Shown piece by piece: positions 20,726 to 27,673 of a stretch of DNA of 27,673 nt (the first letter of the stretch is position 1; every line of letters begins with the position of its first letter). A program made the translations under genes and the position numbers. Under the pieces are notes generated by a model that was given only the letters and a program-made list of their open reading frames with translations, was not told the DNA's origin and made no database searches. Source of the stretch: UMGS1279 sp045534095 (lineage in GTDB: Bacteria; Bacillota; Clostridia; Oscillospirales; Acutalibacteraceae); contig JAZSJA010000105.1 in assembly GCA_045534095.1 (NCBI GenBank), positions 1 to 27,673 of the forward strand, read 5' to 3'.

Positions 20726-22186
20726 ATGGCCGCAATAAGTAAATCTGATATTGAAAGAATTGTTCGCGAGGTTGTTGTAGGTCTTGGCAATACTGCCACT
20801 GCCACCACCTCTGCCCCTTCATATACAAGCACTCATTTTGAGGGCAGAAAGCTTCTTGGTGTTTACTCCGATATGAACGAGGCTATCGATGCCGCCTCTG
20901 AGGGCTATAAGGCAGTTCGTGCCATGAGCGTTGAAAAACGTGAAAAGATCATTACTGCTATTCGCGAGCTCACCCGTGCTGAGGCTCCTATTATGGCTAA
21001 AATGGGTGTTGAAGAAACCGGTATGGGCAGAGTAGATCATAAAACTGCAAAGCATATGCTGGTTGCTGATAAAACTCCCGGAACTGAGGATATTGTAAGC
21101 GAAGCCAAAACAGGCGATAATGGTCTTACTTTAACCGAAATGGCTCCATTTGGTGTTGTTGGTGCCATTACCCCCAGTACCAATCCCAGCGAAACCGTTA
21201 TATGCAACAGTATTGGTATGATAGCGGCCGGCAACGGTGTTGTTTTCAATCCTCATCCCGGTGCCATCTGCGTTTCCAACTATGCAGTTGACCTTGTAAA
21301 CCGTGCATCTCGTATGTCGGGCGGCCCTGACGTGCTTGTTGCTTCTATGGATAAACCCACTTTGGATTCCGCAAAAATTATGCAAACCCATCCCGCAATC
21401 CGCCTTTTAGTTTGTACAGGTGGCCCAGGTGTTGTTCGCTCGGTTCTTTCTTCGGGCAAAAAGGCAATCGGTGCGGGTGCAGGTAATCCTCCCGTTATAG
21501 TTGATGATACTGCTGATATCGTTAAAGCAGGTAAAGATATAATTGATGGTTGTACCTTTGATAACAACCTACCCTGTATTGCAGAAAAAGAGGTATTTGT
21601 TTTTAACAACGTTAAGGACAGACTTATTTCTGAAATGCAAAAAAACGGTGCTTACCTTATTTCTTCTGCTCAGGCAGATGCTTTGGCAGAGGTTGTTTTG
21701 GTAGACGTTACCGATAAAAAGACAGGCAAAGTTAAAAAGACCATCAACCGTAAATGCGTTGGCCGTGATGCTAAGGTTTTACTTGGTATGATTGGCGTTA
21801 ACGTTGGCGATGAAATCCGTTGCGTAATCTGTGAAACGGGCTTTGATCATATCTTCGTTCAAGAAGAGCTTATGATGCCCATTCTACCAATCGTTGGTGT
21901 TTCTAATATTGATGATGCTATTGAGCTTGCAGTTAAGGCCGAGCATGGAAATCGTCACACCGCTCATATGCACTCAAAGAATATCGACCATCTTTCACGT
22001 TTTGCCGCAGCAGTTGAAACCACAATTTTTGTTAAAAATGCACCTTCCTATGCAGGTATAGGCTTTGGTGGCGAGGGTCATGCAACCTTTACAATCGCAG
22101 GACCTACCGGCGAAGGAATTACTTCGGCAAGAAGCTTTACAAGAAAACGTCGCTGTGTACTTGCCGACAATTTTAGAATTATCTAA
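20726..22186 (+). CDS. pduP: CoA-acylating propionaldehyde dehydrogenase (PduP-like) with encapsulation peptide
   Basis: Oxidises propionaldehyde to propionyl-CoA with NAD+ and CoA in the compartment lumen. The 486-residue protein belongs to the PduP/EutE branch. The catalytic nucleophile is Cys284 in DNNLPCIAEKE; GAITPSTNPSET and GIGFGGEGHATFTIAGPTGE are typical. Residues 1-20 (MAAISKSDIERIVREVVVGL) form the encapsulation helix, followed by a Thr/Ser/Ala linker to about 36. A TTG at 20708 would add six residues, but AAAGGA lies inside that stretch, so ATG 20726 is the start. Confidence 0.95.
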   Translation: MAAISKSDIERIVREVVVGLGNTATATTSAPSYTSTHFEGRKLLGVYSDMNEAIDAASEGYKAVRAMSVEKREKIITAIRELTRAEAPIMAKMGVEETGMGRVDHKTAKHMLVADKTPGTEDIVSEAKTGDNGLTLTEMAPFGVVGAITPSTNPSETVICNSIGMIAAGNGVVFNPHPGAICVSNYAVDLVNRASRMSGGPDVLVASMDKPTLDSAKIMQTHPAIRLLVCTGGPGVVRSVLSSGKKAIGAGAGNPPVIVDDTADIVKAGKDIIDGCTFDNNLPCIAEKEVFVFNNVKDRLISEMQKNGAYLISSAQADALAEVVLVDVTDKKTGKVKKTINRKCVGRDAKVLLGMIGVNVGDEIRCVICETGFDHIFVQEELMMPILPIVGVSNIDDAIELAVKAEHGNRHTAHMHSKNIDHLSRFAAAVETTIFVKNAPSYAGIGFGGEGHATFTIAGPTGEGITSARSFTRKRRCVLADNFRII

Positions 22187-22214
22187 AATTTGAAATCTTT
22201 TGCCCGCATAACCC

Positions 22215-22262
22215 ATTTTGGTTTAGCAGCAGTATCTATTGTACGGCTACGCTTACCAAAAT
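22215..22262. repeat. Structured intercistronic element 2 (inverted repeat)
   Basis: ATTTTGGT (22215-22222) pairs with ACCAAAAT (22255-22262), with an inner AGC/GCT match. It lies between the PduP and PduL genes. Its reverse complement shares CTAAACC and a GTACAAT-like core with the element at 12160-12225. Confidence 0.4.
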
Positions 22263-22278
22263 TCGAAATACACCTTAT

Positions 22279-22302
22279 AAAAAATATTTTAAAATATTTT
22301 TT
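22279..22302. repeat. 24-base perfect A/T palindrome upstream of the PduL gene
   Basis: AAAAAATATTTT followed by its exact reverse complement, 22279-22302, ending about 20 bases before the PduL start. It could form a weak hairpin near the ribosome binding site CCGAAAGGA or be a protein-binding site. Made only of A and T, so chance is possible. Confidence 0.4.
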
Positions 22303-22323
22303 CATCCGAAAGGACTGTAACTT

Positions 22324-22962
22324 ATGGATATAAATATTTCGGCTATTACTGAAGCCGTATTAAAGGCACTTGAAAATAATACTGCAAACGAGGGCGATAT
22401 TCCTCTTGGTATTTCTAATCGTCATGTGCACCTTTCTAAAGAACACGTGGAGGTGCTTTTTGGTGCAGGCTATGAGCTTACCCCTATTAAAGATTTGGTT
22501 CAGCCCGGTCAATACGCTTGTAAGGAGCAGGTTACTATCGTTGGTCCATCTCTTCGTCCCATTGAAAAGGTACGTGTTTTAGGCCCCGTTCGCTCGGCTT
22601 CTCAGGTAGAAATTTCCCGCACTGATGCCTACACCTTAAAGGTTTCCGCCCCTGTTAGAGAGAGTGGAAAAATTTCAGGCTCCGCTCCCATTACCATCAT
22701 TGGGCCAAAGGGTGTTGTAACGCTTAAAGAGGGTTGTATAATCGCTAATCGTCACATACATATGAGCCTTGAAGACGGTGAGAGGTTTGGCGTTAAGGAT
22801 AATGAGTACGTTGACGTTGATGCTTTAGGTGAGCGTAAAACAAGATTTTTTGACGTTCAGGTTCGTGTGCACAAGGATTTTAGACTTGAGATGCATCTTG
22901 ATACTGACGATGCAAATGCCGCAGGACTTAAAAACGGTTCAAAATTAAGCATAGTAAAGTAA
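22324..22962 (+). CDS. pduL: Phosphate propanoyltransferase PduL with encapsulation peptide
   Basis: Converts propionyl-CoA and phosphate to propionyl-phosphate, recycling CoA inside the compartment. The 212-residue protein carries the two PduL-type zinc-site motifs, NRHVHLS (about 32-38) and NRHIHMS (about 141-147), plus QPGQYACKEQV. Residues 1-17 (MDINISAITEAVLKALE) form an encapsulation-type helix and are followed by a short linker. No propionate kinase gene is in the window, so the ATP-yielding step must use an enzyme coded elsewhere. AAAGGA lies before ATG 22324. Confidence 0.96.
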   Translation: MDINISAITEAVLKALENNTANEGDIPLGISNRHVHLSKEHVEVLFGAGYELTPIKDLVQPGQYACKEQVTIVGPSLRPIEKVRVLGPVRSASQVEISRTDAYTLKVSAPVRESGKISGSAPITIIGPKGVVTLKEGCIIANRHIHMSLEDGERFGVKDNEYVDVDALGERKTRFFDVQVRVHKDFRLEMHLDTDDANAAGLKNGSKLSIVK

Positions 22963-22981
22963 TTAGAAATAGGTTTTTATT

Positions 22982-24115
22982 ATGAATAGATTTAAAATTC
23001 GCACCGAGGTGCGTTTTAATAAAAATGCACTTGATACTCTTTATGAATTCAACGGCAAATCAGCAGTTATTATAACCGATAAGTTTATGATGTCCTCCGG
23101 ACTTATAAATAAAATCACCGATAAAATGCAGGGTTATAAAAGCATTGCTATTTTTGATGAAATTACTCCCGACCCTACAACCGAGCTTATAGCAAAAGGT
23201 CTTAAATTTATAACCGAAAATAGCGGTGAAATTGTTATTGCCCTTGGTGGCGGTTCGGCCATTGATGCTGCAAAGGCTATTGTTTTAATGGGCGAAAAAT
23301 CCGGTATGGGTGATTTAAAGCTTATTGCTATTCCTACCACCAGCGGTACAGGTAGCGAGGTTACAAAATTCGCCGTTGTTACCGATAATGAAGAGGGCAG
23401 AAAGTTTCCTCTTGTAGATGAAAATCTTATTCCCGACCTCGCAATTTTAGACCCCGAGCTTGTTTTATCAGCTCCGCCATCTGTTACAGCCGATACAGGT
23501 ATGGATGTTATAACCCATGCTTTTGAAGCTTTGGTTTCTGTAAATAATAACGATGCCGCTGATGCTTTGGCAGAAAAATCGCTTCTCCTTGCATTTAAAT
23601 ATCTCCCCTTTGCTTTTAAGCATGGCGACGATGTTGTTGCAAGAGAAAAAATGCACTCTGCTTCCTGCCTTGCAGGTATGGCGTTTAACGAGGTTGGTCT
23701 TGGTATTAACCACGGTATTGCTCACGCACTAGGTGCAAAATTCCACATTCCTCACGGTAGAGCAAATGCCCTTTTGTTGCCCCACGTAATTCGCTACAAC
23801 GCACATCTTCGTGCATGCTTTGGTAATAATCCTACCGATGCCGCCGAGCGTTATGCCGATATTGCTCGTAAAATAGGTCTACCTCATGACAATATCCGCA
23901 TTGCGGTTGAGAGTCTTATTGAGGAAATTAAACATATGATGCGACGTATGGATATGCCTGCAACTCTTTGGGACGCTGGCGTAACCAGAGAGCAGTATGA
24001 GGCTGAAAAGGCAAATATTATTCAGTCGGCAATGGATGATGCTTGTACAACCTCTAACCCTCGTGAGGTAGACGTTGCAGGAATTGAAAGAATTTTAGGG
24101 CATATAACTCCCTAA
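22982..24115 (+). CDS. Iron-type alcohol dehydrogenase (PduQ-like 1-propanol dehydrogenase)
   Basis: Reduces propionaldehyde to 1-propanol, regenerating NAD+ for the aldehyde dehydrogenase. The 377-residue length and motifs fit group III iron alcohol dehydrogenases: ALGGGSAIDAAKAI (cofactor binding), IPTTSGTGSEVT, DTGMDVITHAFEA and the metal ligands in GINHGIAHALGAKFHIPHG. No clear encapsulation helix is seen; PduQ proteins elsewhere are thought to enter by binding other cargo. It starts 19 bases after the PduL stop with a weak AGGTTT ribosome binding site and is the last gene before the terminator at 24131. Confidence 0.93.
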   Translation: MNRFKIRTEVRFNKNALDTLYEFNGKSAVIITDKFMMSSGLINKITDKMQGYKSIAIFDEITPDPTTELIAKGLKFITENSGEIVIALGGGSAIDAAKAIVLMGEKSGMGDLKLIAIPTTSGTGSEVTKFAVVTDNEEGRKFPLVDENLIPDLAILDPELVLSAPPSVTADTGMDVITHAFEALVSVNNNDAADALAEKSLLLAFKYLPFAFKHGDDVVAREKMHSASCLAGMAFNEVGLGINHGIAHALGAKFHIPHGRANALLLPHVIRYNAHLRACFGNNPTDAAERYADIARKIGLPHDNIRIAVESLIEEIKHMMRRMDMPATLWDAGVTREQYEAEKANIIQSAMDDACTTSNPREVDVAGIERILGHITP

Positions 24116-24130
24116 TAAATAATGAAAATA

Positions 24131-24170
24131 AAACACCAAGTGACTTTTTCAAGAAGCCATTTGGTGTTTT
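24131..24170. terminator. Rho-independent terminator ending the microcompartment locus
   Basis: AAACACCAA (24131-24139, extended by GTG) pairs with TTGGTGTTT (24161-24169) and is followed by T-runs. A-rich sequence on the left also allows termination of the convergent rhamnosidase transcript. Confidence 0.85.
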
Positions 24171-24200
24171 TGCGTTTTTGTCAAAAAATTTAGTTACTTA

Positions 24201-26303
24201 TTAGTAGGAAAAATTTCCGTTGGAGTTTATTTTTACCTTTTTGCCGTTTACAAGGGGGACTGTCATTTCAAGACTCTCTCCCTTTGGAAGGTGGGGGTTA
24301 AGGGTTATTTCATTCCAACCGGGGGCTTTTGGTGCAAGACCTAAAATATCCTCAATTATTACCGAAACGGGGGCGCTTGCCCAAGGGTGGCAAAGACTGG
24401 TGTTGAATTTTTGGTCAACTCCCCAAGCCTCAAAACAGGTGGTTCCACCTTCACGCACCATATTATACCAAGACGAAGAACCTTCGCTTACAAGGGTGTC
24501 CCAAACAGCATCATATCTGCCTGTTTTAGCAAGGGCTTTGAGATAAAAATATGCCATATAAACACCGCACACAAGACCTTTTTTTGCAATAAAATCTGCA
24601 ATATTATTTGTTGCGAAGGATGGTTCCAATCCGTAATAAAGGGGAATAACGTTGGCGTGAAGGGAGGAATGGCGACTGTTCTCACTATCCACGTAAAGAC
24701 CGATTTTTTCATCAAAGAAAATACTATTGAATTTTTCTTTAAGCTCTTTGCTTTTGTTTTCGTGATGTATTCCTAAAATATCCTTAATTTGCTCTACCTG
24801 AGTTACTGCTCCAACGTAAAATGCGTTTATAACGTTGTGTACGCCCTTGCCGATTGGATTGGTTAAGGGGAAATCGTAATTGTCTCGAAGATTGTCAGGC
24901 CAGTCAACAAGATTCCAGGTATCAACCAATTCCAGCATACCGTCACCGCGGTCAAACTGCTTAAAATGGCTGAGCATTTTTTCACATACAGGAAGCATAG
25001 ATTTTAGAAATCCCTGATCCCCCGTATGCATATAATGGCGAAGCAGTAAAATGGGAAATTGTAAGGAATAATCGGCAATTTCTTGCATAAGAGAACCGGG
25101 AGCAACTGCCAAAATTCCCTCAGAAATCAACTGTGATTGAGCCTGATTTATTATGGCTTTTTCAAAAAGTCGTATATCGCCCGTAAGGTAGATGTGGGAT
25201 GCACCGGTAATGGTCAAATCCCCCGCATATTGTCCTTTTTCTCGTGATGGGCAATCCACAAAAATATCTTGGCTGCCGTATTTAACACCATTTTTACAAA
25301 GATTAAATACTGCCTCTAAAATCTTGTTAGAGGATTTTAGAGTGCAGGCAGAATCATCAAAGGGGTAATGGCGAACTACGGCCGTAACCTCTTGGATTTC
25401 TATATCTGAATTTTGTGGTAGAATTTCAGCATAGCGAAAGGCCTTGTAATCGTAGCCCTCAAAAACGCAATTATTTCCGTTTAAAATAAGGGCATCTTCA
25501 TAGTGGCAATAGCAACGGGTTTCAAAACGCACCGAGCCGTCGGCATTTAATTCTTCACCATAGCGTATTAAAACCTTATCACCGCTTTTGCCCTCTGCCA
25601 AAACCTTTAAGGTGCCGGTTATCTCCTCACCAAAGTCAAGAAAAATACCGCCGTTTTTAAGATTTTTAACCTCTTTAGCCTTTTTTTCATAAACCTGCAA
25701 GTTTACAGATGGTGCAGAGTTAAAGGTATAATCAATATCGTTTTTTACAGAGCAGGAAATAAATTCGGTGTTAATAATTCTTGAATCAACGCACTCGCTG
25801 TATCCTGTTTCATAGCCGATGTTACATTCGCCCGTAATATTAGTAACGGGGCATAAAAGCCAACTTTCATCTGTGGAAAGAATAACCTCATTGTCTGCAA
25901 TAAGGTCGGCAATCATACCCATACGGTAGTCACCACTATTCCACACACGGTTAATATGACCTTGGTAATAGTTATGCACTAAAATCTCATTTTTGCCACT
26001 TTTTAAAAGATTTGTAATATCAAACTCGTTGTAATAATAGCAAAAATGATAGCCTGCGGTAGGGCCTTGGCCAACAAATTTTTTGTTTATGTAAAGCTTA
26101 AAATAATCATCGGCAGTAATTCGGATTACAACCTTTTTGGCGCCCGTAAAATCAAACTCCTTTTTAAAAAGAGTATGCAGATTTTTAAGGTTGTCACTAT
26201 GGGTGTAATCTTTATTTGATTTCACTTCGCGATGAAAAATGTTTATGGGGGCAAGGGATGAAAATTCCTTACGGCAGATCCATTTTCCTTTGAAAGGTGA
26301 CAT
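24201..26303 (-). CDS. Alpha-L-rhamnosidase-like glycoside hydrolase (GH78)
   Basis: Probably releases L-rhamnose from short glycosides in the cytosol; no signal peptide or anchor is seen in its 700 residues. The N-terminal half is beta-rich with DYFKLYINKKFVGQGPT typical of GH78. The (alpha/alpha)6 barrel region holds DCPSREKGQYAGD, whose Asp350, Glu355 and Asp362 have the same spacing as the catalytic-site residues of characterised GH78 rhamnosidases. A second glutamate, Glu625 (TTCFEAWG), and HPWASAP followed by the C-terminal beta domain complete the pattern. The DCPSRE variant marks a subfamily, so rhamnose specificity is likely, not proven. It follows uppP by 31 bases on the same strand. 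Confidence 0.82.
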   Translation of the reverse strand: MSPFKGKWICRKEFSSLAPINIFHREVKSNKDYTHSDNLKNLHTLFKKEFDFTGAKKVVIRITADDYFKLYINKKFVGQGPTAGYHFCYYYNEFDITNLLKSGKNEILVHNYYQGHINRVWNSGDYRMGMIADLIADNEVILSTDESWLLCPVTNITGECNIGYETGYSECVDSRIINTEFISCSVKNDIDYTFNSAPSVNLQVYEKKAKEVKNLKNGGIFLDFGEEITGTLKVLAEGKSGDKVLIRYGEELNADGSVRFETRCYCHYEDALILNGNNCVFEGYDYKAFRYAEILPQNSDIEIQEVTAVVRHYPFDDSACTLKSSNKILEAVFNLCKNGVKYGSQDIFVDCPSREKGQYAGDLTITGASHIYLTGDIRLFEKAIINQAQSQLISEGILAVAPGSLMQEIADYSLQFPILLLRHYMHTGDQGFLKSMLPVCEKMLSHFKQFDRGDGMLELVDTWNLVDWPDNLRDNYDFPLTNPIGKGVHNVINAFYVGAVTQVEQIKDILGIHHENKSKELKEKFNSIFFDEKIGLYVDSENSRHSSLHANVIPLYYGLEPSFATNNIADFIAKKGLVCGVYMAYFYLKALAKTGRYDAVWDTLVSEGSSSWYNMVREGGTTCFEAWGVDQKFNTSLCHPWASAPVSVIIEDILGLAPKAPGWNEITLNPHLPKGESLEMTVPLVNGKKVKINSNGNFSY

Positions 26304-26334
26304 AATTTTCAGTCCTCAATTCTTTTATAAATGT

Positions 26335-27180
26335 CTATATTATTACAAAAGCCAAAACAATAAGGCCAAGGGCTATGCGGTAATAGCCGAAGAATGAGAA
26401 ATCTTTTTTCTTAACGTATGCCATAAGTGCACGGATGGCAATAACGGAAACTATGAATGAAACCAACATACCTGTTAAAAGAATTATAATTTCTCCACCG
26501 CCAAATGAGCTTTCGCCCAGGAATTTAACAATTTTTAACAAGCTTGCACCAACCATTGTGGGAATTGCAAGGAAAAAGCTGAATTCTGCGGCGGCGGGGC
26601 GTGCAAGACCAATAAGGATTGCACCAAGTATGGTAGCACCCGAACGAGAGGTGCCGGGGATAAGTGCCAACATTTGAAAACAACCAATCAAAGCGGCTGT
26701 TTTAAAGGTTATTTCGCTTGTTTTATTTATTGAGGGAGTGCGTGATGCATTGAATTTTTCTACCAAAATAAATAAAATTCCGTACAAAATAAGGGTTATA
26801 GATACGGTGACCTTGTTGTAAAGATGTGTATCTAAAAAGTCGTCAAGGGGTAATCCGATTAAGGCGGCGGGGAGAGAGGCAACCAAAACCTTTAACCATA
26901 AATTAACCGATTTAAGATTTAAATAGCGTTCTGCACCTTGGAGAGTGGGCTTGTTTTGGAAAGGCCAAAGCTTTTTAAAAAACAAAAGAAGCACGGCGAT
27001 AATTGCACCAAGCTGAATTACAACGTCATACATTTCGGCAAACTTTTCCGGATTACTTATATTTTTAAATGGGATAATATCCTCAAGCAAAATAAGGTGC
27101 CCTGTACTGCTAATGGGTAGCCATTCGGTAATACCCTCAACAATACCGTATATGATCGACTTCAAAATATCTAAAATCAT
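26335..27180 (-). CDS. uppP: Undecaprenyl-diphosphatase
   Basis: Dephosphorylates undecaprenyl pyrophosphate, recycling the lipid carrier of cell wall synthesis; also linked to bacitracin resistance. An integral membrane protein of 281 residues with about eight hydrophobic segments. Both family motifs are present: EGITEWLPISSTGH (about 13-26) and PGTSRSGATI (about 177-186). The frame extends to ATG 27195, but GGAGG overlaps that codon and is properly spaced from ATG 27180, which is preferred. Probably co-transcribed with the rhamnosidase gene. Confidence 0.96.
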   Translation of the reverse strand: MILDILKSIIYGIVEGITEWLPISSTGHLILLEDIIPFKNISNPEKFAEMYDVVIQLGAIIAVLLLFFKKLWPFQNKPTLQGAERYLNLKSVNLWLKVLVASLPAALIGLPLDDFLDTHLYNKVTVSITLILYGILFILVEKFNASRTPSINKTSEITFKTAALIGCFQMLALIPGTSRSGATILGAILIGLARPAAAEFSFFLAIPTMVGASLLKIVKFLGESSFGGGEIIILLTGMLVSFIVSVIAIRALMAYVKKKDFSFFGYYRIALGLIVLAFVII

Positions 27181-27256
27181 AATAAATACCTCCATTTTTA
27201 TAATTCTATCATAATTTATGTTAAAAGTATAGTGTAAAATGCAAAATATTGTTATA

Positions 27257-27285
27257 TTGACTTTTTATGGTTACTAATATATAAT
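27257..27285 (+). promoter_or_regulatory. Promoter of the nucleotide-sugar dehydratase gene
   Basis: TTGACT (27257-27262) and a consensus TATAAT (27280-27285) with a 17-base spacer, about 32 bases upstream of ATG 27317. Confidence 0.8.
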
Positions 27286-27316
27286 AGGGTTGTATTATTA
27301 TTTAGGAGATGTTTTG

Positions 27317-27673
27317 ATGTTTAAAGGCAAAACGTTACTTATAACCGGCGGTACGGGTTCCTTTGGTAACGCCGTACTGGAAAGATTTTTAAAAACCGAT
27401 ATTAAGGAAATTCGCATTTTTTCACGTGATGAGAAAAAGCAGGATGATATGCGTCATCGTTACCAAAGTATTTCCCCCGAGCAGAGCGGAAAAATAAAGT
27501 TTTTCATTGGTGACGTGCGTGATCTCTCAAGCATAAAAAACGCAATGTATGACGTGGTTTTTTTATTCCACGCCGCCGCCCTAAAGCAGGTTCCCTCCTG
27601 CGAGTTTTTCCCCATTGAAGCGGTAAAAACCAACGTACTGGGCACCGATAACGTTCTCACCGCCGCCATTGAG
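27317..27673 (+). CDS. UDP-N-acetylglucosamine 4,6-dehydratase/epimerase family (partial, N-terminal)
   Basis: The first 119 residues of an extended short-chain dehydrogenase, open at the right edge. The NAD(P)-binding GGTGSFG is at residues 11-17; FSRDEKKQDDMRHRY and HAAALKQVPSCEF match the CapE/FnlA/WbjB group, which converts UDP-GlcNAc on the way to deoxy-amino sugars (such as N-acetyl-L-fucosamine) of surface polysaccharides. The downstream active site is outside the window. The ATG at 27317 has TAGGAGAT upstream and a consensus promoter, so it starts a new transcription unit, probably a capsule or cell-surface polysaccharide cluster. Confidence 0.88.
   Translation, partial: MFKGKTLLITGGTGSFGNAVLERFLKTDIKEIRIFSRDEKKQDDMRHRYQSISPEQSGKIKFFIGDVRDLSSIKNAMYDVVFLFHAAALKQVPSCEFFPIEAVKTNVLGTDNVLTAAIE

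Noticed and set aside
24201..26303. Rhamnosidase as an operon member of the microcompartment locus
   Set aside because: It is on the opposite strand beyond a clear terminator and follows uppP closely; only a functional link is suggested.

Overview
The window looks like chromosomal DNA of an anaerobic, low-to-medium G+C Gram-positive bacterium, probably a gut member of the Clostridia. Supporting signs are strong AGGAGG-type ribosome binding sites, TTGACA/TATAAT-type promoters with 17-base spacers, an oxygen-sensitive glycyl radical enzyme (GRE), a PPi-type phosphofructokinase and clostridial-style housekeeping genes. The exact species cannot be read from the sequence.

Layout. Positions 1-8530 hold housekeeping genes: the tail of an unknown gene, htpG (-), a phosphoribosyltransferase (+), pgi (+), a small P-loop protein (+), phosphofructokinase (-), a D,D-carboxypeptidase (-) and a LUD-domain protein (-). 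Positions 8716-24170 are one long plus-strand locus for a GRE-associated bacterial microcompartment. After it come uppP and an intracellular GH78-type rhamnosidase (-), and the start of a UDP-sugar dehydratase gene (+) cut by the window end.

The microcompartment locus runs: GRE 1,2-propanediol dehydratase, its radical-SAM activase, a PduU/EutS shell protein, a PduV/EutP GTPase, [second promoter], a class II (fuculose/rhamnulose-1-phosphate type) aldolase, a GlcG/PduO-C-like protein, a zinc-type alcohol dehydrogenase, five BMC-H genes, a BMC-P vertex gene, PduS, PduT, a DeoR-type regulator, CoA-acylating aldehyde dehydrogenase (PduP), phosphotransacylase (PduL) and an iron-type alcohol dehydrogenase (PduQ). 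This gene content fits the fucose/rhamnose class of GRE microcompartments (often called GRM5). The likely flow is sugar-1-phosphate to DHAP plus lactaldehyde, lactaldehyde to 1,2-propanediol, propanediol to propionaldehyde (B12-independent), then propionyl-CoA and propionyl-phosphate, with 1-propanol as the redox-balancing product. The rhamnosidase next door suggests rhamnosides as one sugar source. Sugar isomerase, sugar kinase, permease and propionate kinase are not in the window.

The least ordinary signals are: a BMC-H gene with two good in-frame starts, so that one form would carry a lysine-rich 33-residue head; a near-identical 17-base bipartite motif at both locus promoters, a candidate operator for the embedded DeoR regulator; encapsulation-type helices on five enzymes, including a C-terminal one behind a cysteine-rich linker on the aldolase; three near-identical BMC-H copies; and hairpins in several intercistronic gaps.
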